Of a DNA stretch of 11,364 nucleotides, positions 1 to 7,618 are shown one piece after another (within the stretch, counting starts at the first letter, position 1; each line of letters opens with the position of its first letter). The notes below the pieces were generated by a model that worked only from the letters and a program-made list of their open reading frames with translations, did no database searches and was not told the origin of the DNA. The stretch is from Bacteroidales bacterium (GTDB lineage Bacteria > Bacteroidota > Bacteroidia > Bacteroidales > UBA4417), in the NCBI GenBank assembly GCA_025350385.1, contig JANXXZ010000210.1, positions 1 to 11,364 on the forward strand, in the 5' to 3' direction. Position numbers and translations under genes: made by a program.

Positions 1-1772
1 CAATCTTTCCGTCAACAGCAAATCAAAGTGTTACCTGGAGTATTGTTCCTGGTACCGGTTTGGCTACCATCAGTACTTCAGGCCTGGTGACCGGTCTGGT
101 TAACGGAACAGTCTGGGGCAAGGCCATAGCGGTGCAGGACAATACGGTTATGGATTCTCTTTTGATCACCTTGTCAAACCAGGTGCCAGTTCCGGCATCA
201 GTAGTTACCCTTCCTGCCACTAATATTACATTAGTTGCAGCTTCTTTGAACGGAACGGTAAATGCCAATAATTTCAGCAGCTCTGTTTCCTTTGAATGGG
301 GATTAACGACGGCCTACGGAAACACGGCTTCGGCAACTCCGGTCCAGGTAACCGGTAATTCAACTATTGCTGTGGCTGCAGGTCTTACCGGACTGGCATC
401 AGGTACGACCTATCATTTCCGTTGTAAAGCTGTGAATGCTGCAGGGCCCGCTTACGGACAGGATCTGACGTTTACCACCCAATGTCTGCTGGTTGGAACC
501 ATCAGCGCCATTAACGGCCCCAATAGCCTGTGTGCCGGTTCAACAGGGAATGTTTACTCCGTAGATCCTTACCCCAATGCAACCACCTATGTCTGGACTC
601 TTCCCACCGGAGCTTCCGTAACTGCCGGAAATAATACGAATGTAATTACAGTAGCTTTTTCAGCAAACGCACAATCAGGAAACTTCAATGTTTATGCAAC
701 TGATGGCACATGCCTGAGTCTGCCGGCCCAGCCATATGCAGTTACTGTTATTCCTCTACCAATTCAGGCTGGAAATATTTCAGGTCTCCAGGGAATTTGC
801 GAAGGCACCCTGGGAGTGCAGTATTCAGTCAGCCCTATACCGGGTGTCTCAACCTATGTGTGGTCAATACCTGCCGGGGCTGTGATTGCATCAGGGCAGG
901 GTACTACTGCAATAACCGTTGATTATGTGCCCGGTTCAACCTCGGGAAACATAAACGTATATGGCACAAATTCCTGCGGATCAGGATTGAGTTCACCGAC
1001 TTTTTTTGTGGATATTTACGCGCTTCCGGGAGATCCCGGGGTCATTTCAGGTCCTGCTCACATCTGCTCCGAAGCAACCAACATACAATATTCCGTAGCC
1101 CCAGTTACCAATGCCTTTGGCTATGTATGGACTGTTCCTGCTGGTTCAGCAATTATAAGCGGGTCTAGTACAAACCAGATTACGGTTCATTTCACTATAG
1201 CGGCAGTTTCGGACAATATTACCGTATACGGAACAAACGGCAACTGCCTGGGACAAACTTCATCACCTCTGTATGTTACAGTTGATCCAATTCCTGTTGC
1301 ACCGGTGATTACCCAACATGGCGACACCTTAATCAGCAGCGCAACTACCGGCAACCAGTGGTATTTTAACGGGAATGTAATTCCCGGTGCTACCGCTAAC
1401 ACCTATGTGGCTGTCTATGCAGGCAATTACTCGGTGATAGTGACACTGAACGGATGCAGTTCGGCAGTTTCAAATACGCTCCTCGTTTTACCGGTTGGTA
1501 TAAGAGAGGCAGCTTTTAACAATTCGATGGATGTTTTTCCGAACCCGAACAACGGCCAGTTTACACTTAAGGTTAAATCGCTGGAAAAACGTACTTATAC
1601 CCTGGAAATTTATAACGGGCTGGGCGTCCTGATAATGAAAAAGGAAAATGTAGTACTTGACGGTACATTTACTACTAACATCGATCTGAAAAACGCGCAA
1701 TCCGGAGCCTATTTTGTTATTCTCAGGAGTCCCAACAATAGTGTGTTCAGGAAAATTAACATCGTACGCTGA
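1..1772 (+). CDS. Secreted multidomain adhesin-like protein with T9SS type A sorting tail (5' partial)
   Basis: The reading frame is open from base 3 with no real start, so the N-terminus lies upstream; the TTG at 60 falls inside a domain and is not taken as the start. About 589 residues are visible. Bases 3-180 look like the end of a Big_2-type bacterial Ig domain (SVTWSIVPG...GLVTGLVNGTV). Bases ~190-480 resemble an FN3-like domain (SGTTYHFRCKAVNAAG). Three tandem PKD-like repeats begin at 495, 771 and 1038, each with a YVW(T/S)(L/I/V)P core and a pair of cysteines. An Ig-like module covers ~1305-1485. The last 80 residues (1530-1769) form a Por secretion tail: DVFPNPNNGQF, a GAYFVIL strand and the final KINIVR. 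By family knowledge this tail directs passage through the type IX secretion system, after which it is cleaved and the protein is released or anchored at the cell surface. No catalytic domain is visible; one could lie upstream. Adhesion or matrix function is inference. Confidence 0.9.
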   Translation, partial: IFPSTANQSVTWSIVPGTGLATISTSGLVTGLVNGTVWGKAIAVQDNTVMDSLLITLSNQVPVPASVVTLPATNITLVAASLNGTVNANNFSSSVSFEWGLTTAYGNTASATPVQVTGNSTIAVAAGLTGLASGTTYHFRCKAVNAAGPAYGQDLTFTTQCLLVGTISAINGPNSLCAGSTGNVYSVDPYPNATTYVWTLPTGASVTAGNNTNVITVAFSANAQSGNFNVYATDGTCLSLPAQPYAVTVIPLPIQAGNISGLQGICEGTLGVQYSVSPIPGVSTYVWSIPAGAVIASGQGTTAITVDYVPGSTSGNINVYGTNSCGSGLSSPTFFVDIYALPGDPGVISGPAHICSEATNIQYSVAPVTNAFGYVWTVPAGSAIISGSSTNQITVHFTIAAVSDNITVYGTNGNCLGQTSSPLYVTVDPIPVAPVITQHGDTLISSATTGNQWYFNGNVIPGATANTYVAVYAGNYSVIVTLNGCSSAVSNTLLVLPVGIREAAFNNSMDVFPNPNNGQFTLKVKSLEKRTYTLEIYNGLGVLIMKKENVVLDGTFTTNIDLKNAQSGAYFVILRSPNNSVFRKINIVR

Positions 1773-1795
1773 TTAATCTGAGTGATCATAATTTA

Positions 1796-1826
1796 AAGGA
1801 GGCTACTCTGATAGGGTAGCCTCCTT
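1796..1826. terminator. Hairpin between convergent genes
   Basis: A perfect 11-bp stem (AAGGAGGCTAC at 1796-1806, GTAGCCTCCTT at 1816-1826) encloses a 9-base loop, 24 bases after the stop of the T9SS-tail gene. It lies between two genes that end tail to tail, so it can stop transcription from both sides. The T-tract is short (CTT then GATTT), so efficiency is uncertain. Confidence 0.7.
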
Positions 1827-1874
1827 GATTTAATGCCTGGGCCCAGGTATAAATCCAATTTTCACGGTGCATTT

Positions 1875-2663
1875 TTATTTTGGAATATACTCCAGCCGGT
1901 ATTCAAATTTCTCACCCGAGAATCCGGGCAAGTTTTTTACAATCTTAACGGGATAATTATCCGAATTGTATTCAACAGATTCGGTTTTAATAATAAATGC
2001 ATTTCCTTCCATCCAGTTCATTGTAAGATGTTGATTGCACAATAAAAAGGCATCATCTCCTTCCTCGGGGAAAGCGAGTGGTAAATTGCTGAAATGTAAG
2101 GGATTAAGCCCGTTTTCGTAAGTTATTTCAGTAGTATCATGGCTGGAAGAATATTGTTTAACCACCCTGACCAGGTCGCCATTCTGCCAGTAATACCGGT
2201 AGAGCATATCGGGTGACCAGCCAAATTCAGGATCGGAATAATGAACTGCCTGGATCGGGAATCCATCATTACCCAGCGAATAAACGATTGAATCTTCAGC
2301 ATAGGGAACGGCTGTGGTATGATCAATTCTGAGGCATACTGCAGTGTTGTTATTGTAAGTTATCGACGTCTGATAAAGCAGGATACCTGTCGCGTTTTTA
2401 AGTTGGATTTCGGCTACTCTTGCCTGATTATCAAACCGATAAATGATCCGGGAATAATCATTGCCAGCATATAAACACTTGATTATTATCTCTTTGTCAA
2501 CAGAGTAGTCGAACATGAAAACTGCGGAATCAGTTAAATCGTTCAGATCCTTAAACACTATTTTCGAAACCTTTAATTCAGTTGCTGTGTTTTCAACAGG
2601 TTTCTTACACGAAACAAGGATTATTAATACCAACAGGCCGGGGAGCAGCCAATGTTTTTTCAT
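1875..2663 (-). CDS. Lipoprotein with RHS/YD-like strand repeats, DUF4595-like
   Basis: The chosen start is the ATG at 2663, giving 262 residues. This places a textbook lipoprotein signal at the N-terminus: MKK, a hydrophobic core (LLPGLLVLIILVS) and lipobox cysteine C19. A further in-frame ATG at 2744 would add 27 residues before the signal peptide and lies upstream of the likely transcript start, so it was rejected. The mature part is rich in short beta-hairpin units resembling RHS/YD repeats (YRFDNQARVAEI, ITYNNNTA, YYWQNGDLVRV, ITYENGL, VEYNSDNYPVKIV) and ends EYRLEYIPK. This resembles DUF4595-type lipoproteins that are common in Bacteroidota and have no known function. The lysines after the cysteine do not resemble the acidic surface-export signal, so a periplasmic location is more likely (inference). 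The gene appears to be a single transcription unit with its own promoter. Confidence 0.82.
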   Translation of the reverse strand: MKKHWLLPGLLVLIILVSCKKPVENTATELKVSKIVFKDLNDLTDSAVFMFDYSVDKEIIIKCLYAGNDYSRIIYRFDNQARVAEIQLKNATGILLYQTSITYNNNTAVCLRIDHTTAVPYAEDSIVYSLGNDGFPIQAVHYSDPEFGWSPDMLYRYYWQNGDLVRVVKQYSSSHDTTEITYENGLNPLHFSNLPLAFPEEGDDAFLLCNQHLTMNWMEGNAFIIKTESVEYNSDNYPVKIVKNLPGFSGEKFEYRLEYIPK

Positions 2664-2746
2664 ATTTCGGATTTTTAATAAAATAAACCAACAGGAAATG
2701 TGTAAAGTGCTGGCTGTAACATACTCCAAAAAACCAATACTCAAAG

Positions 2747-2775
2747 CAAAGATATCAAACTATGGACTGGAGCAA
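2747..2775 (-). promoter_or_regulatory. Bacteroidota-type promoter for the 1875-2663 lipoprotein gene
   Basis: On the minus strand TATCTTTG (2754-2747) matches the -7 consensus TAnnTTTG. A TTG (2775-2773) lies 18 bases upstream, close to the usual position of the -33 element. Predicted transcription would begin near 2740, leaving a leader of about 75 bases before the ATG at 2663. The match rests on consensus only. Confidence 0.45.
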
Positions 2776-2872
2776 TAAACATACAAGTGTTTTTGTTGAC
2801 GAAACCACAAAATCTGAATAACGAATCATAATTACAGGTCTAAACGATGCAATCATTTATTCACAGGGAAAC

Positions 2873-2907
2873 AAAAAAACCGCCGGGTAATTACCGGCGG
2901 TTTTTTT
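2873..2907. terminator. Strong bidirectional intrinsic terminator
   Basis: Seven A, then CCGCCGG (2880-2886), a 7-base loop, CCGGCGG (2894-2900) and seven T. The GC-rich stem has a U-tract in either direction, since the A-run becomes a U-run in the minus-strand transcript. It sits 19 bases beyond the stop of the M2 peptidase gene and ends that cluster. Confidence 0.92.
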
Positions 2908-2926
2908 AGTAAAAAGTATGCTTTGA

Positions 2927-4609
2927 TTATTTCACAAACTGCCCGGCATAGTACTTTGCAGTAAGTTTTTCGCCTGTAGCTTTTTCGATCATTTCGTTCC
3001 AACTCCAGCGCGAACCTGGCATGAATACATTGTCAATGAGGTATTTTCCTACTTCCTTTTTGCCATAATAGCTCTGCCTGAAATCATCCGACCTGAGCAC
3101 CTTACTGGCTATGTAATTATTCAGCTGCGATGCAAGCAGTTCCCCAAGCAGGTAGTTATGGTAGTAGCAGGGTGAAGTGGCAATATGGATCTTGCTTGCC
3201 CAGTCGGGTTGATTACGCCCGGCCGGACGTTTGATCATCTGGTATTTTTCAACAAGGTTCCACCAGAGTGTATTCAGGTCCTGGTCAGGGTTTTCATAAA
3301 GGCTCTTCTCAAAACGATACATTACCTGGGCCCAGCGGCTGAAGGTCAGTTGTTCGAGGCGCAGCACCTTGAAACTTTCATCGGCAACCTTTTTGGCTTC
3401 GGCTGCATCTGCAAGTTTCATATCAACCAGGAACCTCGGGTTGCTTGCCATACGGCCGAAAAACATGGCAATGGCTTCGGTTGTGAATGTGTGGGCAGGA
3501 TTGCGGAGTGAAAAAGGCAGCGTCGGGTCAATGTATTTGTCATAATTGGCGTGCCCGAATTCATGCAGCATAGTTCCCATCCAGTTGTAGTTGGGTTTGA
3601 TGTTTCCAAGTACCCGCACATCGCCGTGATTATCAATATCAATACAATAGGCATGTTGGTTTTTACCTGGTTTCTCGTAAAGGTCACTTTTACTGATCAT
3701 CGAGGAGATATCAAGCCCGATACTGGTATAATAATCAGTAACCAGCTTTTCAATATTCTTTCCTTTATAATATTTATCGAGGTCAACGCTATAGATGGCC
3801 GGTGCTTCCTGGAAAAATCGGTTCTGGTAATGCCAGGGCATGAGGTCTTCTTTCTTCACATTATCGCGTTTGGCCAGGTAAGTATCAATTTCGTCCTTCA
3901 AACCCGCAAAAGCACCGCGGGTGAGCGTGTCCAGTTCATCAAACAGTTTGCTGATTTCGGCAGGATCCTGCTCGCTGAGTTTCAGGCTCATTTCATGGTA
4001 GTTGCTGAACCCGAGTTCCTTTGCTATTTCATTGCGTTTCTTCACAAGGTTCCTGATATCATTAGCCACAACCGGGCCGATGGCTTTATGACCTTCCCAG
4101 GCTTTCTGCAGATCGGCCGAAACGGTTGATTTTTTCAGGATTTCTTCCACATCATTATCCGTAAGTTTCTTGCCATTCACATCGGCACGGAAGTTTGAAT
4201 ATTTCTGTTCAATCTCTGTCTGCATCTTGATTACAGCATTCAGTTTTGCCGTATCCACCTGGTTGCTGAGGTAGCTGTTGTACATAACTTCCAGCTGCCG
4301 CTTCATCAGTTCGTCGGTGATTGTTCCCGATTCCTTGATTTTCTTCAGAGTTGCAAAGTCATCCTTATTGGCGAAAACCCTGGTCAGTTCAATACTCAGT
4401 TTTTCTGACTTTTTCCAGTCATCACCGTTCCCGCTTATGGAAGCATTCCAGTAGGCCAGATTGGATTCTTTCATCAACGGCTGCACCGTTGAATCGAATT
4501 TTGTAATAAACGCACGCAGCTCTTTTTCCATTTGTTCTTTTTTGTTGGTGCAACTGCTTATCAATGCGGTGATTGCAAGCAGTAATAGGAATGTTTTAAA
4601 TGATTTCAT
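2927..4609 (-). CDS. M2 family (ACE-like) peptidyl-dipeptidase, lipoprotein
   Basis: The 560-residue product starts with a lipoprotein signal (MKSFKTFLLLLAITALISSC, lipobox cysteine C20), so it should be exported and lipid-anchored in the cell envelope. The zinc site is visible: HEFGH at 349-353 supplies two histidines and the catalytic glutamate E350. The third ligand is probably E378 in TTEAIAMFF, 25 residues later, close to the spacing in angiotensin-converting enzyme. The helical N-terminal part carries M2-like stretches (NLAYWNASISG, KKRNEIAKELGFSNYHEM), and the C-terminal PCYYHNYLLGEL block matches bacterial M2 enzymes. Such enzymes release dipeptides from the C-terminus of peptides; here the likely role is degrading imported or periplasmic peptides (inference). 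The length is usual for bacterial members. An M3-like assignment is the main alternative. The gene follows the ORF6N gene by 30 bases with no clear promoter between, so it is probably co-transcribed. Confidence 0.9.
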   Translation of the reverse strand: MKSFKTFLLLLAITALISSCTNKKEQMEKELRAFITKFDSTVQPLMKESNLAYWNASISGNGDDWKKSEKLSIELTRVFANKDDFATLKKIKESGTITDELMKRQLEVMYNSYLSNQVDTAKLNAVIKMQTEIEQKYSNFRADVNGKKLTDNDVEEILKKSTVSADLQKAWEGHKAIGPVVANDIRNLVKKRNEIAKELGFSNYHEMSLKLSEQDPAEISKLFDELDTLTRGAFAGLKDEIDTYLAKRDNVKKEDLMPWHYQNRFFQEAPAIYSVDLDKYYKGKNIEKLVTDYYTSIGLDISSMISKSDLYEKPGKNQHAYCIDIDNHGDVRVLGNIKPNYNWMGTMLHEFGHANYDKYIDPTLPFSLRNPAHTFTTEAIAMFFGRMASNPRFLVDMKLADAAEAKKVADESFKVLRLEQLTFSRWAQVMYRFEKSLYENPDQDLNTLWWNLVEKYQMIKRPAGRNQPDWASKIHIATSPCYYHNYLLGELLASQLNNYIASKVLRSDDFRQSYYGKKEVGKYLIDNVFMPGSRWSWNEMIEKATGEKLTAKYYAGQFVK

Positions 4610-4639
4610 CTGGTGGTTGGTTAATTGAATTAATGAACT

Positions 4640-5191
4640 TTATTTATCATCTTTTGACAAAAATCCGATACGTTTTCTGTTTTTAAAATCCGTTTCCTCT
4701 GTTTTATCTTTTTCAAGTTCTTTAAGATATTCGAAAATGTCGGAAATAGCTTGATCGTGTTCTCCAAACTTCTTTTCCAAATCCTTAAGTTGTGCAATAA
4801 TTGAATCAGATGTGCGTAGCAGCCCCCGAAGCTTAACAAATATTCTAATTATCCCGATGTTCACCAGAATTGCCCGCTCGCTATTCAGAATACTTGATAG
4901 CATGGCAACACCTTGTTCGGTAAAAACCATAGGAAGATACCGGCCACCACCCCAACTTGAGGTCACAAACTGTGACCTCAAGTTTTTAAACTCAGCACTA
5001 GTAAGAACAAACATAAACTCCGCGGGGAAACGACTTAGATTTCTTTTCACTGCTTGTTTCATCACCTTGGTAGGGATACCATATAGTTCTGCCAGATCAG
5101 CATCCAACATTACTTTCTGTCCCCGAATGAATAAAATTTTTTGCAAAACAATTTCTTCGGGCAATGAAACCTGGGGATTGGTAGTATTCAT
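4640..5191 (-). CDS. ORF6N domain-containing DNA-binding protein
   Basis: The 183-residue product carries an ORF6N domain over about residues 10-105. Recognisable blocks are ILFIRGQKVMLDADLAELYG, KQAVKRNLSRFP, EFMFVLTSAEF, LRSQFVTSS and the family hallmark GGRYLPMVFTEQGVAMLSSIL. The remainder is a charged helical stretch (IIAQLKDLEKKFGEHDQAI) that probably forms a coiled coil, followed by a lysine-rich tail. ORF6N domains are related to KilA-N and are known from phage and mobile-element proteins, but stand-alone chromosomal copies are common in Bacteroidota; their targets are mostly unknown. The start codon lies 8 bases after the cysS stop, so the gene is probably read from the cysS promoter. 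An unusual inverted repeat lies within the coding region (4954-4984). No phage or transposon genes accompany it here. Confidence 0.9.
   Translation of the reverse strand: MNTTNPQVSLPEEIVLQKILFIRGQKVMLDADLAELYGIPTKVMKQAVKRNLSRFPAEFMFVLTSAEFKNLRSQFVTSSWGGGRYLPMVFTEQGVAMLSSILNSERAILVNIGIIRIFVKLRGLLRTSDSIIAQLKDLEKKFGEHDQAISDIFEYLKELEKDKTEETDFKNRKRIGFLSKDDK
4954..4984. repeat. 14-bp inverted repeat inside the ORF6N gene
   Basis: AACTTGAGGTCACA (4954-4967) and TGTGACCTCAAGTT (4971-4984) are perfect reverse complements separated by AAC. The repeat encodes residues N70 to S79 of the ORF6N protein, a conserved part of that domain. It would fold in mRNA and is also long enough to be a dimeric protein-binding site. 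On the plus strand the right arm runs into TTTTT, resembling a terminator for antisense transcription. Confidence 0.85.
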
Positions 5192-5199
5192 ATATTTAG

Positions 5200-6669
5200 C
5201 TATTCAATACTCCAACTTGCTCCATCCTTGGTATCTTTCACCGAGATTTTGACCCTGGCCAGTTCATCGCGGATCTTATCACTGGTGGCCCAATCCTTGT
5301 TTGTGCGGGCGTTTTTACGGATTTCCAGGATTACCTGCATCAGGTCATCTACAAGCTGGATGCCGGCTGTCGGATCGGTTTCGGGCAACAGGCCCAGGAT
5401 ATCAATGATGAAGCTTTTGAAAAGTGCTTTTAATTTCTCAAGATCAGCCCCGGTTAGGCTTTCCTTTTTATCATACACCGAATTGATGATCCGGACTCCT
5501 TCAAACAGGTTTGCGATCACGATCGGGCTGTTGAAGTCATCATTCATGGCTTCATAGCATTTTGCCTCCAGGGTGGCAATATCGGAAGTGGAGTCAGCGC
5601 CCGGAACTAACTTTTCAAGGGTTTCCATGGCCTTCATCAGCTTGTTGAACCCTTTTTCGGCTGCCTGCAGCGCCTCATTTCCGAAATCAAGGGGGGAGCG
5701 GTAATGGGCCTGGAGGATGAAAAAACGTATGGTCATAGGGCTGTAGGCCTGTTCCAGAGCATGGTGTGTCCCGGCGAACAACTCATCCAGGGTAATGAAA
5801 TTCCCCAGCGATTTGCCCATTTTCTGCCCGTTGATAGTGATCATATTGTTGTGCATCCAATACCGGGCAGGTGCTTTATGAAAACAAACTGTGCTTTGTG
5901 CAATTTCCGATTCGTGGTGCGGGAAAAGCAGGTCCATGCCGCCTCCATGGATATCAAATTGTTCGCCCAGGTATTTTGAACTCATAGCTGAACACTCGAG
6001 ATGCCACCCGGGAAATCCATCGCTCCAGGGGGATGGCCAGCGCATGATATGTTCGGGCTGGGCTTTTTTCCACAAGGCGAAATCGAAACTATTGCGTTTT
6101 TCATCCTGGCTTTCCAGGTCGCGGGTGTTTGAGAGTAAATCCTCAAGCACCCGGCCACTCAGGATTCCATAGTGGTTTGTCTTGTTGTATTTTTCAACGT
6201 CGAAATAAACAGAACCGTTGCTTTCATAGGCAAACCCGGCATCAAATATCTCCCTGATCATATTGATCTGCTCGATCATGTGGCCTGAAGCACGAGGTTC
6301 GATGCTTGGTTTCTTCACATTTAACCTGTCTATATTGTCATGGTAGCGATCAGTGAAATATTGCACCACTTCCATCGGTTCCAGTTCCTCCAGCCTTGCT
6401 TTCTTGGCTATTTTATCCTCGCCTTCATCGGCATCGTTTTCGAGGTGGCCGACATCGGTAATATTCCTGACATAACGCACTTTATATCCCAGGTACAACA
6501 GGTAACGAAACACCAGGTCGAAGGTAATGGCAGGCCGGGCATGCCCAAGGTGCGCATCGCCATATACGGTAGGGCCGCATACATACATCCCGGCATGGTT
6601 GAGGTGAATGGGTACAAATCGTTCTTTGCTGCGGCTTAAAGTATTGTATACGAAAAGGTTGTTGTTCAT
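5200..6669 (-). CDS. cysS: Cysteine--tRNA ligase
   Basis: This cytoplasmic class I aminoacyl-tRNA synthetase charges tRNA-Cys with cysteine at the expense of ATP. The 489-residue product has all the expected signatures. The HIGH-type motif is HLGH at 40-43 and the KMSKS-type motif is KMGKS at 283-287. The zinc ligands that select cysteine are C31 (in VCGPTVYG), C226 (in HLECSAM), H251 and E255 (in FPHHESE), with the same spacing as in the E. coli enzyme. The length is at the upper end of the usual range, and the C-terminal helical and anticodon-binding region is present (ILEIRKNARTNKDWATSDKIRDEL). The start at 6669 is supported by the conserved FVYNTLSRSKE opening. The gene leads a minus-strand cluster and has a promoter-like box just upstream; its stop is followed after 8 bases by the ORF6N gene. 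Confidence 0.98.
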   Translation of the reverse strand: MNNNLFVYNTLSRSKERFVPIHLNHAGMYVCGPTVYGDAHLGHARPAITFDLVFRYLLYLGYKVRYVRNITDVGHLENDADEGEDKIAKKARLEELEPMEVVQYFTDRYHDNIDRLNVKKPSIEPRASGHMIEQINMIREIFDAGFAYESNGSVYFDVEKYNKTNHYGILSGRVLEDLLSNTRDLESQDEKRNSFDFALWKKAQPEHIMRWPSPWSDGFPGWHLECSAMSSKYLGEQFDIHGGGMDLLFPHHESEIAQSTVCFHKAPARYWMHNNMITINGQKMGKSLGNFITLDELFAGTHHALEQAYSPMTIRFFILQAHYRSPLDFGNEALQAAEKGFNKLMKAMETLEKLVPGADSTSDIATLEAKCYEAMNDDFNSPIVIANLFEGVRIINSVYDKKESLTGADLEKLKALFKSFIIDILGLLPETDPTAGIQLVDDLMQVILEIRKNARTNKDWATSDKIRDELARVKISVKDTKDGASWSIE

Positions 6670-6686
6670 AATCTGAAAATAGGATG

Positions 6687-6694
6687 CAAAGGTA
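6687..6694 (-). promoter_or_regulatory. -7 promoter box for cysS
   Basis: On the minus strand TACCTTTG matches TAnnTTTG and lies 17 bases upstream of the cysS ATG. This implies a very short leader. No convincing -33 TTG is visible at the usual distance. Confidence 0.4.
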
Positions 6695-6767
6695 TCAAAA
6701 TACGCTTTTTCGCTCCGGATATTTTCCTATATGTGAGTGCATTTACTCATTCATTTTTTAAATCGGG

Positions 6768-6775
6768 TATCTTTG
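6768..6775 (+). promoter_or_regulatory. -7 promoter box for the methyltransferase gene
   Basis: TATCTTTG followed by CCGCA is a close match to the Bacteroidota -7 element, and its last base lies 13 bases before the ATG at 6789. It implies a leader of about ten bases or fewer. A -33 TTG is not evident. With the opposite box at 6687-6694 it makes a compact divergent promoter region. Confidence 0.5.
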
Positions 6776-6788
6776 CCGCAAAAACTTA

Positions 6789-7589
6789 ATGAGAACAATC
6801 ATCTCAAACCTGTTAAGGCAATTAGGCATTCTGTTTTACACGGATAAAATCAGGTTTTATATCCATTTTATTAAGAAGCTGAAGGACAGCAGTAGGTTTA
6901 TGAAGGAAAACCCAATGATAGCGCTTCCTCCTGCATATCTTATTTATGAGTCGTTTAACTTTGATTATACTAAATACTATTTTGACAGTAAGGAGACTGC
7001 TGCCTGGTTACTTAATTACTTTAAAAAGTACCTTGAGCTGAAGAATATTAATATCCTGGATTGGGGTTGCGGACCGGCAAGAATTGTAAGGCATCTTCCT
7101 GAATTACTTGATAAATCCTGTTCAGTCTATGGCACCGATTATAATCTGAAATCAATTGCCTGGGACCGGAAGGCGATTAAGGGGGTTAATTTCAACCAGA
7201 ACCTTACTTACCCGCCTCTTCCGTATGTCAATGACTCGTTTGATATCATTTATGGCATCTCAATCTTTACGCACCTTCCCAAAGATTTACATTATAAATG
7301 GTTCGATGAACTGATCAGGATTTCCAAAAGCGGGGCTGTTATTTTCCTGACCTTACATGGCAAGGCTTTTATATCAAAGCTTACTCCTCCGGAACAAAAG
7401 ATATTTAATGCAGGCCAACTAACCATTAAAGGAAATACGAAAGTCGGCCACAGAACTTTTGCAGCCTTTCATCCCCTGCCATTTGTAAAAAAGCTTTTCG
7501 GTCCTCACCAGGTTCTTGAGCATGTTGAAGGTGAAATTACTAACGGCAAGCCTCAGCAGGATATCTGGATTATTAAAGTTGTGAAGTGA
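6789..7589 (+). CDS. Class I SAM-dependent methyltransferase
   Basis: The 266-residue product has a Rossmann-type methyltransferase core. Motif I is ILDWGCGPARIV, with D91 and G93/G95 in the SAM-binding loop. The acidic residue ending strand beta-2 is D117 in YGTDYN, which would bind the ribose hydroxyls. SFDIIYGISIFTHLP is the motif IV region and SGAVIFLTLHG the later strand. About 85 residues precede the core (IRFYIHFIKKLKDSSRF...), with aromatic and basic residues that could contact a substrate or the membrane surface. The substrate cannot be told; family members act on small molecules, lipids or sugars, and no neighbouring pathway genes help. The gene is monocistronic: it diverges from cysS and converges on the unknown 173-residue protein gene. 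The start at 6789 fits the promoter box directly upstream. Confidence 0.88.
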   Translation: MRTIISNLLRQLGILFYTDKIRFYIHFIKKLKDSSRFMKENPMIALPPAYLIYESFNFDYTKYYFDSKETAAWLLNYFKKYLELKNINILDWGCGPARIVRHLPELLDKSCSVYGTDYNLKSIAWDRKAIKGVNFNQNLTYPPLPYVNDSFDIIYGISIFTHLPKDLHYKWFDELIRISKSGAVIFLTLHGKAFISKLTPPEQKIFNAGQLTIKGNTKVGHRTFAAFHPLPFVKKLFGPHQVLEHVEGEITNGKPQQDIWIIKVVK

Positions 7590-7618
7590 AAGATCTAAAA
7601 ACAACGTAATAACAAGTT

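Noticed and set aside
1026..1039. CCGGGA-GA-TCCCGG inverted repeat in the T9SS-tail gene
   Set aside because: Only 6-bp arms, inside a coding linker (LPGDPG) where proline/glycine codons readily create such symmetry.
1796..1802. AAGGAGG, a perfect Shine-Dalgarno-like sequence
   Set aside because: It is the left arm of the 1796-1826 hairpin, has no start codon at suitable distance (nearest ATG at 1833 opens only a short antisense frame), and Bacteroidota rarely use this signal.
2664..2744. N-terminal extension of the 1875-2663 lipoprotein to an earlier ATG at 2744
   Set aside because: It would put 27 residues ahead of a perfect lipoprotein signal, and the predicted promoter places the transcript start just downstream of that ATG.
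3551..4129. Plus-strand open frame of 192 codons
   Set aside because: It lies wholly antisense to the M2 peptidase, whose zinc motif and signal peptide are clear; the product resembles no family and looks like a codon-bias shadow.
4640..5191. ORF6N gene as part of a prophage or transposon
   Set aside because: No integrase, transposase, terminal repeats or phage structural genes are nearby; neighbours are housekeeping genes.
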